64,000 nt of DNA, from contig NZ_JASBRG010000007.1 in NCBI RefSeq assembly GCF_029961145.1, forward strand, positions 2,832,189 to 2,896,188, given 5' to 3'. Positions 8,290 to 17,117 of the stretch are shown here, piece after piece (the stretch's first letter is position 1; each line of letters begins with the position of its first letter). The DNA is from Pinibacter soli (GTDB lineage: Bacteria; Bacteroidota; Bacteroidia; Chitinophagales; Chitinophagaceae). The notes under the pieces were generated by a model that was not told the DNA's origin, made no database searches, and saw only the letters and a list, made by a program, of their open reading frames with translations. The position numbers and the translations under genes are program-made.

Positions 8290-8839
8290 TAATATCATCC
8301 GCGGTTTAGTACTGTGCTGCAGTCTTTTTGTGTTTTCCGCGCAACGTCTGTCTGCACAGGATAGCACAAATGCAGAAGCGCAAATTACACTCACCTTCGG
8401 CGAACAGGACAGCGTTAAACAAGCCAAGGCCGTTGTTACAAAAAATCATACACCTCTAAAAGGCGTTGATGTAGTTTTTTTAATTAAAAAAAGTTTCGGC
8501 TCACTTCCTTTGGGTGATGCCGTAACAACCGACGATAATGGCGAAGCAGTGGCAGACTTTCCAACTGACATGCCCGGTGATCAGCAAGGCAATGTAACAG
8601 TGCTCGCCAAGGTCGATGAGAACGACCAAACCGGAGAACTCCTGGCATCAAAATCCACCAACTGGGGCGTGCCGACAACTGTAAAAGACAGATTTGATCA
8701 AAGAACGCTTTGGGGAACCGCCGAAAATGCTCCCCTAACGCTCGTTGTAACAGTTGTATCATTAGTGGCGCTTGTGTGGGGAATTATTCTTTACATGGTG
8801 CTACAACTGGGAAAAATAAATCGTTTGGGAAAAGCATAG
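8273..8839 (+). CDS. Exported protein with beta domain and C-terminal membrane anchor
   Basis: 188 residues from the ATG at 8273, which gives a clean signal peptide (IIRGLVLCCSLFVFSAQRLSAQ). The middle reads as an Ig- or carboxypeptidase-regulatory-like beta domain (VVTKNHTPLKGVDVVFLIKK, TTDDNGEAVADFP). One membrane span (LTLVVTVVSLVALVWGIILYMVLQL) lies near the end, with a short basic tail. It should sit in the inner membrane with its body in the periplasm, as last gene of the redox cluster. The function is unknown; a scaffold role for the complex is a guess. Confidence 0.72.
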   Translation: MKLKPNNIIRGLVLCCSLFVFSAQRLSAQDSTNAEAQITLTFGEQDSVKQAKAVVTKNHTPLKGVDVVFLIKKSFGSLPLGDAVTTDDNGEAVADFPTDMPGDQQGNVTVLAKVDENDQTGELLASKSTNWGVPTTVKDRFDQRTLWGTAENAPLTLVVTVVSLVALVWGIILYMVLQLGKINRLGKA

Positions 8840-8880
8840 CACACAGATGACGCTGATTAGACTGAGTTGCACTGATTTCA
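8840..8880. repeat. Dispersed 35-bp repeat (CACAGATGACGC type), copy 1
   Basis: A 35-base block starting CACAGATGACGC and ending GAT; 32 of 35 positions match a second copy near 59527-59561. Both copies lie directly beside word-repeat arms. Confidence 0.75.
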
Positions 8881-8885
8881 ATAAA

Positions 8886-8984
8886 CGGAATAACTGAATG
8901 TTTCTGTTTGACAGTCATCTTTGAATTTGAACATCAGTCATTCAGTTACTCAGTATTCAGTTATTCAGTCATTCAGTTATTCAA
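8886..8984. repeat. Word-repeat inverted repeat, ATAACTGA type
   Basis: Left arm GGAATAACTGAATG near 8886-8906; right arm from 8934 is several CAGTTATTCAGTCATT units. It lies in a 408-bp gene-free gap (8840-9247); the remaining part, 8985-9247, shows nothing recognisable beyond AT-rich DNA. Confidence 0.82.
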
Positions 8985-9247
8985 CAGCCATCATACTTCT
9001 GTTACCAGCCTCTTCGCCCAATACGACCAAGATATGATCCGCATCAGTTTTTTGAAAACCATCTACCGGAAATTCTGCTCAAAAAATTTGGATTTTCAAA
9101 AAACTTTTGTCTAAAACATGAAACTTCAGTAAATTTATTAAACAACTTTTTTTCCAAATACTGGTAGAACATCAACCTGGAAAAAACGCTAACGATTGTG
9201 TTTACTGGTTAAACTTTTTAAAAAAAACAGAAGAAAGAGCACCGACT

Positions 9248-9586
9248 ATGATTACAAGTAAAGAGGCAAACGGCTTATTATTGAAAAGCATCCCCAAAAT
9301 CACTACATCTGAAAATGGCATTGAAGATGCCATGGTTGCCTTTGCTACCTACACTCGACAATCTGCACAGGATTGTGATATTTCCCGGATTAAAAAATGC
9401 ATGAGCGTTGCCCACGAGTTATATGCTAATGGAGACGACGAATTAAAAACACTCATTGAACGTGTTTATATTCCCGCACTTAAGCAGGCCATCAATCGCA
9501 ATTGCGCAGAAGCAAGATTGTTACAGATTTATATTCCTGTTGGGCTGTACCAGCTTTATGTAATGCAGGGTTTCAGCAGAGACTAG
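9248..9586 (+). CDS. Hypothetical alpha-helical protein
   Basis: 112 residues with no signal peptide and no membrane span, mostly predicted helix: KEANGLLLKSIPKI, FATYTRQSAQDCDISRIKKCMSVAHELY, LKTLIERVYIPALKQAI. Three cysteines (DCD, KKCMS, RNCAEA) are present but in no known metal motif. It has its own upstream region and is flanked by repeats, so it is probably a single-gene unit. I do not recognise the family. The regular amino-acid composition and clean start make it a likely real gene. Confidence 0.65.
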   Translation: MITSKEANGLLLKSIPKITTSENGIEDAMVAFATYTRQSAQDCDISRIKKCMSVAHELYANGDDELKTLIERVYIPALKQAINRNCAEARLLQIYIPVGLYQLYVMQGFSRD

Positions 9587-9590
9587 GAAG

Positions 9591-9685
9591 TTGCCGACTA
9601 TTAGTTGTTAGACTTTCAGTGCGATATTACTAAATTGTAGTTTCTGCATTTAAAGCCTAACAACTAACAACCATCAACTGACAAC
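9591..9685. repeat. Word-repeat inverted repeat, TTGTTAG type
   Basis: Left arm around ATTAGTTGTTAGA (9599-9612); right arm CCTAACAACTAACAACC and following units at 9656-9685. Confidence 0.75.
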
Positions 9686-9738
9686 ATTCCCCATGCAACG
9701 ACTATTCTTTTAGCCCGGTCAACTACAAAAGCCCATTA

Positions 9739-10302
9739 ATGAAAAAGTCGCTGTTGTTATTGATGACCTCCCTCACATTTGTTTTTTCATTTGCGCAATC
9801 GAAGAAGACCAGTTATTCAGTTGGTGCACTGCTTTCGAGGCCCGCTTATTTCTCAAACACAGAAAACAACAATGCTACAGGCTTTGGTTTTGAAATTCAA
9901 ACCGAACGTCTTTTTTCAAAAAAAATTTCCTGCACTGCGAGCGCAGGCTATATCCATTTTTCCGGCCCTTATACCTATGTTAACTATTCAAGTTTTGCGC
10001 ACGACACAACCATAAACAGCTATGGCAACGTTCCTCTGTTTGCAGGTTTAAGATTTTATTGCTGGAACAAACTGTTTCTCGGCGCTGAAATCGGTGCAAT
10101 GATCCAGGCAAGCAGTAACACTGGCACTCATCTTTCGCTGGCTCCTTCCGTTGGTTACAAGTTTGATATTGCAAAACAAAGAGGCATTGAGGTTGGCCTT
10201 CGGTTAATCAACACGCTACCCAGCTATGGAGTGCCCGAAGCCAATAGTTTAATGAAGGGAGGTTACGGTATTTGGGTATTAAAGGTCGCTTACGCATTTT
10301 AG
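9739..10302 (+). CDS. Putative outer-membrane beta-barrel protein
   Basis: 187 residues. Signal peptide MKKSLLLLMTSLTFVFSFAQ, then alternating strands rich in aromatic and polar residues (FGFEIQTERLFSKKISCTAS, LFAGLRFYCWNKLFLGAEIG, GIEVGLRLINTLP) ending in WVLKVAYAF, with a terminal Phe as in outer-membrane barrels. The size fits an eight-stranded barrel. Ligand and role are unknown; no partner gene is adjacent. Confidence 0.72.
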   Translation: MKKSLLLLMTSLTFVFSFAQSKKTSYSVGALLSRPAYFSNTENNNATGFGFEIQTERLFSKKISCTASAGYIHFSGPYTYVNYSSFAHDTTINSYGNVPLFAGLRFYCWNKLFLGAEIGAMIQASSNTGTHLSLAPSVGYKFDIAKQRGIEVGLRLINTLPSYGVPEANSLMKGGYGIWVLKVAYAF

Positions 10303-10539
10303 CCGCATCACACTACTTTTTAACCCTCAAATTTCTTAAAAAAACAACAAACCTTTTAGTCTGAATGGTTGTTTTATTGTCCTTGCCTGCAATGGCACAC
10401 AAAATGCATACACACATGAAGCATTTTATTTTATGTAGCTGCTATAAACTCAATTACTACGACAAAGGGTTCATTTTTTGATAGTAATGATGTGGAGACA
10501 ACAACAATGATAACTTGCTCATTATTAGAATTAAACATC

Positions 10540-11055
10540 ATGAATATGAAAAAAAACTGGCTAAAAAACCTTGCTGTTCTCGGAACAGCAGTGATCATTT
10601 CTTTAAGCGTTGCTTCCTGTGGTCCTAAAGATGCAGATGTCCAATCTGCTGCAGCTACCGCGCTCGCTGGCGATCCTACAACTTCTGCGCTCCAGGTGAG
10701 TGTAAAAGACGGAGTTGCTACTATTAGCGGTGAGTGCAAAGACGATGCATGCAAAGTAAGCAGCGAGAATGTTGTGAAAGGCATAAAAGGTGTAAAACAA
10801 GTGGTCAGCAATGTAACTGTTGCGCCTCCGCCTCCGCCATTGCCTCCTGCTGCTCCTGTTACTATTTCTGCAGATGACAACTTAAGCAAGATGGTAACTG
10901 ATGCTATTAAAGATAATGCAGGTGTTATGGCTTCTGTAAAAGATGGCGTGGTAACCTTGACAGGAGAAATCAAAAGAGCAGACCTTCCTAAACTCATGCA
11001 AAAGGTTCAGGCTCTGAAACCGAAAAAAGTTGAAAACAAATTAACCATAAAATAA
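10540..11055 (+). CDS. Lipoprotein with two BON domains
   Basis: 171 residues from the ATG at 10540; lipobox SVASC puts the lipidated Cys at 27. Two BON domains are visible: ALQVSVKDGVATISGECKD..VKGIKGVKQVVSNVTV, then after a proline-rich linker (APPPPPLPPAAP) MASVKDGVVTLTGEIKRADL. BON domains attach to phospholipid membranes and occur in osmotic-stress lipoproteins such as OsmY and DolP. An inverted repeat AAAATGC-N13-GCATTTT at 10401-10427 lies upstream and may be an operator. The next gene starts 6 bases downstream, so the two are co-transcribed. Confidence 0.85.
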   Translation: MNMKKNWLKNLAVLGTAVIISLSVASCGPKDADVQSAAATALAGDPTTSALQVSVKDGVATISGECKDDACKVSSENVVKGIKGVKQVVSNVTVAPPPPPLPPAAPVTISADDNLSKMVTDAIKDNAGVMASVKDGVVTLTGEIKRADLPKLMQKVQALKPKKVENKLTIK

Positions 11056-11061
11056 AATATC

Positions 11062-11481
11062 ATGGCACTACAGGATAAATACAAAGAGCTGATCGATACA
11101 GCAAGTTCTTCGGGTGTGTCTAACCTGCAGGTAAGAGAGCAGGATGGTGTTTTATACGTTGACGGTGATGCACCAAGCGGTAGCGCTAAAGACAACCTTT
11201 GGAACATTTACAATAAAATAGATCCGGATTTTCGTGCCGGCGATCTTGTTTTAAATGTAAATGTCGGCAGTGCTGCAGATGGAGGCAAATTGAAAGTGGT
11301 TACAGAAAGCAGCAACCTGAATATTCGCAAAGGCCCCGGCACAGACCAGCCTATTGTAGGCAAAGCCGGACACAATGAGATCGTAACATTAGTAAATAAG
11401 ACAAGCGACCAGTGGTATCTTATCAGAACAGATGGCGGAGCTGAAGGTTATGCATATGCGCAGTACTTGCAGCCTGCATAG
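11062..11481 (+). CDS. BON-like plus bacterial SH3 domain protein
   Basis: 139 residues without a signal peptide. The first half (NLQVREQDGVLYVDGDAPSG) looks like a BON-type repeat and the second half is an SH3b domain (SSNLNIRKGPGTDQPIVG..GEIVTLV-like stretch..WYLIRTDGG..GYAYAQYLQ). In other bacteria, BON plus LysM or SH3 proteins bind potassium or cell wall; here the lack of an export signal favours a cytoplasmic place. It is in an operon with the BON lipoprotein upstream, 6 bases apart. Confidence 0.75.
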   Translation: MALQDKYKELIDTASSSGVSNLQVREQDGVLYVDGDAPSGSAKDNLWNIYNKIDPDFRAGDLVLNVNVGSAADGGKLKVVTESSNLNIRKGPGTDQPIVGKAGHNEIVTLVNKTSDQWYLIRTDGGAEGYAYAQYLQPA

Positions 11482-11482
11482 C

Positions 11483-11580
11483 GAGTTATGAGTTTTGAGT
11501 TATAAGTTATGAGTTTTAGGGCACCGAATTTCATAAATTGATAACTCAAAACTTATTACTCAAAACTTCTTTTTAACTCA
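11483..11580. repeat. Word-repeat inverted repeat, GAGTTATGAG type
   Basis: Left arm 11483-11519 in GAGTTATGAGTTTT units; right arm 11540-11570 in AACTCAAAACTTATTACTC units, between two genes of the same strand. Confidence 0.8.
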
Positions 11581-11600
11581 TTTTCATTAAAACAAATTTT

Positions 11601-12041
11601 ATGTTAGAAGAATTATTACAACTGGTTCAGCAACACAGCCAGGAGGCCGTTGTTGACAATAGCGCTATTCCCAATGAGCACAACCAAGATGTGATGAACG
11701 AAGCTGTAAGTTCAATTACCAACGGGCTGCAGAGCTATGGCCAGGGAAATGCAGAAGGCATTATGCAGTTGTTCCAATCGCAAAGCGGCATTTCCGCAGA
11801 TCACCCCGCGGTGCAAGGAATTTCGAACAATTTTGTTGAATCCATTACTTCAAAATTTGGCATCAGCGGAACGCAGGCACAAAGCATTGCTGCTGCTATC
11901 ATTCCAATGGTAATGGCAAAATTCATTCACAAAACAAATGATCCCAACGATCAAAGCTTCAACTTCCAGAACATCATCGGCGCATTTACCGGCGGTGGTG
12001 GCGGCGGCTTATCGAGCCTGCTCGGCAAATTTGGTTTGTAA
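11601..12041 (+). CDS. DUF937-like small protein with Gly-rich end
   Basis: 146 residues. Helical N-terminal part (LEELLQLVQQHSQEAV), a central segment with IAAAIIPMVMAKFIHK, and a Gly-rich end (FTGGGGGGLSSLLGKFGL). The pattern of short helices plus Gly/Leu end is that of DUF937/YidB-type proteins; the larger protein at 59761-60972 carries a full DUF937 domain. No export signal is seen. Function unknown; grouping with BON proteins suggests an envelope-stress setting. Confidence 0.65.
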   Translation: MLEELLQLVQQHSQEAVVDNSAIPNEHNQDVMNEAVSSITNGLQSYGQGNAEGIMQLFQSQSGISADHPAVQGISNNFVESITSKFGISGTQAQSIAAAIIPMVMAKFIHKTNDPNDQSFNFQNIIGAFTGGGGGGLSSLLGKFGL

Positions 12042-12070
12042 AAATTTCATCTACGACTGATATTTCTCAT

Positions 12071-12099
12071 AAACCGGTTTGATTGAAAACCGGTTTTTT
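12071..12099 (+). terminator. Rho-independent terminator
   Basis: Perfect stem AAACCGGTTT / AAACCGGTTT around the six-base loop GATTGA, ending in six T, 30 bases after the stop of the preceding gene. Confidence 0.85.
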
Positions 12100-12228
12100 G
12101 TTGAAATCGCTGAAAATAAAATGCGTTAACCGGGGTAGTACGGAGTTATTGGGTGATCCTCAAGCTATTTTGCTGATTTTTCCTCATTTTGCCCTAATTT
12201 CGAACCCTCAAATCAACAATCATAATCT

Positions 12229-13863
12229 ATGGCAGAAGAGATATTAATGCCCCGCTTGAGTGATACCATGACAGAAGGGGTAATTGCTGCATGGCATAAA
12301 AAGGTAGGCGATACTGTGAAGAAGGGTGATCTGTTAGCTGAAGTAGAAACAGATAAGGCCACAATGGAGCTGGAAAGCTATAAAGACGGTACCTTATTAC
12401 ATATTGGCGTACAGAACGGTGGAAAATTGCAGGTGAATGATTTGTTAGCCATCATCGGCGCTCCTGGTGAAGATATTTCCGGAATTCTAAATAAACAAGG
12501 CGGTGCTCCGGCTGCAGCACCTGCAGCTGAGAAAAAAGAAGAAGCTCCTAAACAAGAGCAGGCTCCCCAAGCTGCTCCTGCAACTGGCGGGTCAGTTGAT
12601 CTTTCCAAAGTTGAAGAGGTTATTTTGATGCCTCGCCTTAGCGACACCATGACTGAGGGTGTGATCGCTGAGTGGCACAAAAAAGTAGGCGACGACGTTA
12701 AAAAAGGCGACCTGCTTGCTGAAATCGAAACAGATAAAGCTACCATGGAGCTGGAAAGCTACAAGAATGGTAAGTTATTATATATAGGTGCACAAAAAGG
12801 CGACAAAGTTCCGGTGAACGCTTTGCTGTGTATCATTGGTGAAGAAGGAAAAGTAGATGTTGATAAAATTGTTGCTTCTGCAAAAGGTGGAGGCACTGCA
12901 TCTGCGGGTGCTTCTCAACCAGCGGCTGCTCCTGCTCAACAAGCGGCTCCTGCTGCACAGGCTGCTCCGGCACAATCTTCTTCTGACAACGGAAGAGTAA
13001 AAGCTTCTCCGCTTGCTAAAAAAGTAGCAGAGGAAAAAGGTATCGATATTTCACAAGTTCCGGGAAGTGGCGATGGCGGACGTATTATAAAAGCAGATGT
13101 TGACAGCTACAAACCTGCTGCACAACAAGCGGCTCCTGCTGCGAAAAGCGCACCAGCTGCGGCTTCCGCTCCGGCAGGACAAGTAAGCTTCGATGAAGTA
13201 CCGGTTTCTCAAATGCGTAAAGTAATTGCGAAACGCCTTGGAGAAAGCTTGTTCACTGCTCCCCACTTCTACGTAACAATGGCGATCGATATGGACAACG
13301 CTATCGCTGCACGTACGAAGATCAATGAGAAAGCGGCTGTAAAAATCTCTTTCAACGACCTTGTATTAAAAGCTTGTGCTATTGCACTGAAACAACACCC
13401 TGCTATCAACAGCAGCTGGCTAGGTGATAAAATTCGGGTGAATCATCACGTGAACATTGGCGTTGCCGTTGCAGTTGACGAAGGTTTGTTAGTACCAGTG
13501 GTGCGTTTTGCAGATACTAAATCTCTAACGCAGATAGGTGCGGAAGTGAAAGACTTCGCGGCTCGTGCAAAAGCTAAAAAATTGCAACCTTCAGATTGGG
13601 AAGGAAGCACATTCACTATTTCTAACTTAGGTATGTTTGGTGTAGATGAATTCACAGCGATCATCAACCCTCCTGATGCTTGTATTCTTGCAGTAGGCGG
13701 TATCAGCCAGGTGCCTGTAGTAAAAGACGGTGTTGTAAAACCAGGAAACATCATGAAGGTTACTTTGAGTTGCGACCACCGTGTAGTGGACGGCGCAACC
13801 GGCGCAGCTTTCCTGCAAACGCTGAAAAGCTTCCTGGAAGAGCCTTTGAGAATGCTGGTTTAA
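12229..13863 (+). CDS. pdhC: Pyruvate dehydrogenase E2, dihydrolipoamide acetyltransferase
   Basis: 544 residues. Two tandem lipoyl domains (residues about 3-80 and 128-205), each with the lipoylated Lys in ETDKATMELES, joined by Ala/Pro-rich flexible linkers. Then the E1/E3-binding domain (ASPLAKKVAEEKGIDISQVPG, near 262-297) and the catalytic core ending in CDHRVVDGATGAAFL with the active-site His and Asp. It transfers the acetyl group to CoA in the pyruvate dehydrogenase complex. The E1 and E3 genes are not adjacent. 2-oxoacid specificity is inferred from the two-lipoyl layout typical of PDH E2 in this phylum. Confidence 0.93.
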   Translation: MAEEILMPRLSDTMTEGVIAAWHKKVGDTVKKGDLLAEVETDKATMELESYKDGTLLHIGVQNGGKLQVNDLLAIIGAPGEDISGILNKQGGAPAAAPAAEKKEEAPKQEQAPQAAPATGGSVDLSKVEEVILMPRLSDTMTEGVIAEWHKKVGDDVKKGDLLAEIETDKATMELESYKNGKLLYIGAQKGDKVPVNALLCIIGEEGKVDVDKIVASAKGGGTASAGASQPAAAPAQQAAPAAQAAPAQSSSDNGRVKASPLAKKVAEEKGIDISQVPGSGDGGRIIKADVDSYKPAAQQAAPAAKSAPAAASAPAGQVSFDEVPVSQMRKVIAKRLGESLFTAPHFYVTMAIDMDNAIAARTKINEKAAVKISFNDLVLKACAIALKQHPAINSSWLGDKIRVNHHVNIGVAVAVDEGLLVPVVRFADTKSLTQIGAEVKDFAARAKAKKLQPSDWEGSTFTISNLGMFGVDEFTAIINPPDACILAVGGISQVPVVKDGVVKPGNIMKVTLSCDHRVVDGATGAAFLQTLKSFLEEPLRMLV

Positions 13864-13927
13864 GTTTCAGGCTTATTTCACGCAAAGGCACCAAGGAGCA
13901 AAGACGCAAAGATCTCTTAAGATAAGT

Positions 13928-13965
13928 AAGGGTATTCTGTTTAAAAGCAGAATACCCTTTTTCTT
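13928..13965 (+). terminator. Terminator of pdhC
   Basis: Stem AAGGGTATTCTG / CAGAATACCCTT with an eight-base loop and a following T run. Confidence 0.88.
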
Positions 13966-13993
13966 TGATCAGCTTTTGAAGCTTCCTTACCCT

Positions 13994-14033
13994 AAAAAAG
14001 AAAGAGAGGCTGCATCAACTACAGTCTCTCTTT
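13994..14033 (-). terminator. Terminator of leuS
   Basis: On the minus strand, stem AAAGAGAGACTG / CAGCCTCTCTTT (one G-U pair) followed by a T-rich run, about 57 bases past the leuS stop codon. Confidence 0.78.
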
Positions 14034-14089
14034 TATACTTAATAACCTTTTGCGTCTTTGCTCCTTCGCGCCTTTGCGTGAAACACTTC

Positions 14090-16852
14090 CTACATCACCA
14101 CGTTGATCATTTTGTTTTTCACATAGATCACTTTCTTGGGCGCTTTGCCTTCGAGCCATTTTTTTACGATGTCATCGGCCATTACCATTTCTTCTACTTG
14201 TTGCTGCGTGGCATCAAGTGCAATGGTTAATTCAGTTCTCGTTTTACCGTTGATTGCAACAGGATATGCCTTCGCGGTTTCAACCAGGTATTTATTTTCA
14301 ATCGGCGGATACGCCGCATCCAGAATATAACCTTCATTACCGATCATGTGCCACAATTCTTCTGCAATATGCGGAGCATACGGCGTTAACGCTATCAGCA
14401 ATTTTTCCAGTATCGCTTTCTTGTGGCATTTCAAATCACCTAACTCATTTACGGCGATCATGAATGTACTTACTGCCGTATTGAAAGAGAACTTTTCTGT
14501 GTCCTCTTCAATTTTCTTAGCGGCTTTGTACAGCACTTTCCACTCTGCGTCTGTGGGTGTGTCGTTGGTAACGATTAGTCCTTTATCTTCGTCGGCAAAC
14601 AGGCGCCAGAATTTTCTCAAAAATCTGTGTACACCTTCAATACCTTTCGTATCCCACGGCTTGCTCATTTCCACCGGACCGAGGAACATTTCATACATGC
14701 GGAAAGTATCGGCACCGTATTTATCAACAAGATAATCCGGGTTAACGGTATTGAATTTTGATTTACTCATTTTCTCCACCTCAACGCCGCAGATATATTT
14801 ATCGCCTTCCAAAATAAATTCAGCATCGCCAAATTCTCCATTTTTCCACTCTTTGAAAGCTTCTGTATCCAACTCAAGACCATCCACAAAGTTTACATCT
14901 ACGTGGATCGCATCTACTGAATATTGTTCTTTCAAGCCGTGAGAAACAAACTTGCTTGTGCCGTGAACACGATAAACAAATCTTGACGAACCTTGTATCA
15001 TTCCCTGGTTCACCAGTTTCTTGTACGGCTCTTCGTGACCAATCAGGCCGAGGTCGAACAATACTTTTGTCCACATACGGCTGTACAGCAAATGTCCCAC
15101 CGCGTGTTCCGTTCCTCCGATATACAGATCAACTTGTCCCCAGTAGTCGCTTGCTTTTCTGCTGCAAAACTCCTGGTTATTTTCAGGGTCCATGTAGCGA
15201 AGGAAATACCATGATGAACCAGCATAGCCCGGCATCGTGTTTACTTCACGAATACCACCGTTATAGCTTTTCCATTCGGTAAGGTTTGCTAATGGCCCCT
15301 CACCTTCTGGTCCGTTTTTAATTTTGTCCATTTCCGGAAGTAGTACCGGCAATTCGCTTTCTGGCAAAGGATGCGCAATACCGTCTTTCCACACAATCGG
15401 GAAAGGTTCACCCCAATAACGCTGGCGGCTAAACGCTGCATCGCGCATGCGGTAGTTGGTTTGGCGCTTACCAATGCCCATTTCTTCTAATTTCGTGATC
15501 ACGACGTCCATTGCGTCACGCATCTTTACACCGTTCAGGAAATCGCTGTTTTCCAAAAGTGCATCTTTCGTAGCGTTTGCTTCTAATCCATCAAAATGAC
15601 TTCCGATAATGTTGGTGATAGGAATATTAAAATGCTGTGCAAATTTGAAATCTCTTTCATCACCGCAAGGAACGGCCATGATAGCGCCGGTTCCATAACC
15701 GATCAACACATATTCTGAAATCCAGATGGGGATTTGTTTTCCGTTAAACGGATTCACTGCATAAGCACCGGTGAAAGCTCCTGTGATTTTTTTCTCGGCT
15801 TGTCTTTCCCTGTCGCTACGGCTTTTAACGTAGGTTACGTATTCTTCAACGGCTTGCTTTTGATCGGCAGACGTAATCTTTTCGATCAAATCATGCTCAG
15901 GAGCAATTACCATAAAGTCAACTCCGAAAATGGTGTCAGGGCGGGTTGTGTAAACCACCAAAGATTCAGAAGAAGCACTGATATCAAATTTAATCTCAGC
16001 ACCATAGCTCTTTCCGATCCAGTTGGTTTGCATTTCCTTCATCGCTTCGCTGAACTCGATCTTATCGAGCCCTGTTAGCAGGCGGTCAGCATATTCCGTA
16101 ATACGCAGGTACCATTGGCGCAATTTCTTTTTTACCACAGGATAACCACCTCGCTCACTCACGCCATTTACCACCTCGTCATTTGCCAACACGGTTCCCA
16201 GCGCCTCGCACCAGTTTACTTCACCGTATCCACAGAAGGACAAGCGATATTCCATCAAAATATCTTCGCGGCGTTTTTCATCGAAAGACTTCCATTCTTC
16301 CGCTGAAAAAGAAATAGTCTTATCGCCAGGGCAAACGTGATTGCCGTTGCCTTCTGTTTCAAATACCTTAATTAAACCATCAATGCTTTCTGCTTTTTGT
16401 GTTTTGCGGTTATACCAGCTTTTAAACAATTGCAGAAATATCCATTGCGTCCATTTGTAATAATTGGGATCGCTTGTTTTCACTTCTCTGTCCCAATCGT
16501 AGCAAAAACCAATGTTATCAAGCTGGCTGCGGAAGTTTTTAATGTTTTGATCCGTACTCACTGCAGGGTGAATGCCGTGTTCGATAGCGTATTGCTCTGC
16601 TGGCAAACCAAATGCGTCGTAACCCATTGGGTGCAACACGTTGTAGCCTTTTAATCTTTTGTATCTGCTGAAAATATCGCTCGCAATATAACCAAGCGGA
16701 TGACCCACATGCAGTCCCGCACCACTTGGGTAAGGAAACATGTCCAGTACATAATACTTTGGCTTTGTCGTATCATTGCTCACTTTGTAGACTTTGGCAT
16801 CGATCCATTTCTTCTGCCAGTCTTTCTCTATTCGTCTGAAATCGTATTCCAT
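14090..16852 (-). CDS. leuS: Leucine--tRNA ligase
   Basis: 920 residues, class I aminoacyl-tRNA synthetase that charges tRNA-Leu. The HIGH motif appears as HVGHPLGY in PYPSGAGLHVGHPLGY near residue 43. The CP1 editing domain includes TTRPDTIFGVDFMVIAPEH and YGTGAIMAVPCGDERD, and the KMSKS loop is VEKMSKSKFN near residue 680. A family-typical insertion precedes KMSKS (roughly residues 615-675). The C-terminal part includes the anticodon-binding helices and an extra tail. The ATG at 16852 is the only sensible start. A long structured leader lies upstream (see the regulatory entry at 16900-16980). Confidence 0.97.
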   Translation of the reverse strand: MEYDFRRIEKDWQKKWIDAKVYKVSNDTTKPKYYVLDMFPYPSGAGLHVGHPLGYIASDIFSRYKRLKGYNVLHPMGYDAFGLPAEQYAIEHGIHPAVSTDQNIKNFRSQLDNIGFCYDWDREVKTSDPNYYKWTQWIFLQLFKSWYNRKTQKAESIDGLIKVFETEGNGNHVCPGDKTISFSAEEWKSFDEKRREDILMEYRLSFCGYGEVNWCEALGTVLANDEVVNGVSERGGYPVVKKKLRQWYLRITEYADRLLTGLDKIEFSEAMKEMQTNWIGKSYGAEIKFDISASSESLVVYTTRPDTIFGVDFMVIAPEHDLIEKITSADQKQAVEEYVTYVKSRSDRERQAEKKITGAFTGAYAVNPFNGKQIPIWISEYVLIGYGTGAIMAVPCGDERDFKFAQHFNIPITNIIGSHFDGLEANATKDALLENSDFLNGVKMRDAMDVVITKLEEMGIGKRQTNYRMRDAAFSRQRYWGEPFPIVWKDGIAHPLPESELPVLLPEMDKIKNGPEGEGPLANLTEWKSYNGGIREVNTMPGYAGSSWYFLRYMDPENNQEFCSRKASDYWGQVDLYIGGTEHAVGHLLYSRMWTKVLFDLGLIGHEEPYKKLVNQGMIQGSSRFVYRVHGTSKFVSHGLKEQYSVDAIHVDVNFVDGLELDTEAFKEWKNGEFGDAEFILEGDKYICGVEVEKMSKSKFNTVNPDYLVDKYGADTFRMYEMFLGPVEMSKPWDTKGIEGVHRFLRKFWRLFADEDKGLIVTNDTPTDAEWKVLYKAAKKIEEDTEKFSFNTAVSTFMIAVNELGDLKCHKKAILEKLLIALTPYAPHIAEELWHMIGNEGYILDAAYPPIENKYLVETAKAYPVAINGKTRTELTIALDATQQQVEEMVMADDIVKKWLEGKAPKKVIYVKNKMINVVM

Positions 16853-16899
16853 TATTCTTCAGTTTATAGAAAAATGTTTATTCGTTTTGTTATATTGCT

Positions 16900-16980
16900 A
16901 ACGGCTGAGTAAAAGCCCCGGAAGCCAACAGTTTTGAGTTGTTCCGGCTCATGTTTAGTTAATAGCCTAAGCTTCCAGAA
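16900..16980 (-). promoter_or_regulatory. Structured leader RNA of leuS with alternative hairpins (candidate attenuator)
   Basis: In the transcript toward leuS, CCGGAA (16947-16942) can pair with TTCCGG (16923-16918), reinforced by CAAC/GTTG inside. Alternatively GGAAGC (16976-16971) can pair with GCTTCC (16926-16921), which uses the same bases. An outer GGCT..AGCC pairing is also possible. Mutually exclusive stems ahead of an aminoacyl-tRNA synthetase gene suggest leader-based control. No T-box consensus or leucine-rich leader peptide was recognised. Confidence 0.4.
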
Positions 16981-17117
16981 GACCGTCCATTCAAGGGTTT
17001 GGGATTTGCTGATGTGTAAAATAGAAATCCTTAAACAAATCTTAAAAAAGCCGACAATTATTTTTAATCAATGTATTTGAAAAATATTTTGCAAACCCTA
17101 CTCGTTACTTAGGGCGG

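Larger units (their letters stand above)
13876..14083. repeat. Word-repeat inverted repeat, GCAAAGACGC type, enclosing two terminators
   Basis: Left arm 13876-13911 (TTTCACGCAAAGGC...GACGCAAAG) and right arm 14047-14083 (TTTGCGTCTTTGC...GCGTGAAA) are near-perfect reverse complements. The loop holds the terminators of the convergent pdhC and leuS genes. Confidence 0.88.

Noticed and set aside
8908-9114. 68-codon plus-strand frame
   Set aside because: It is largely made of the ATAACTGA repeat arm and AT-rich DNA; no sensible protein features.
10320-10375. Terminator around AACAAACC/GGTTGTTT
   Set aside because: The arms do not pair well when aligned, so it is not reported.
16853-17112. T-box riboswitch ahead of leuS
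   Set aside because: No T-box sequence, specifier loop or terminator with long T run could be recognised; only the competing stems are reported.
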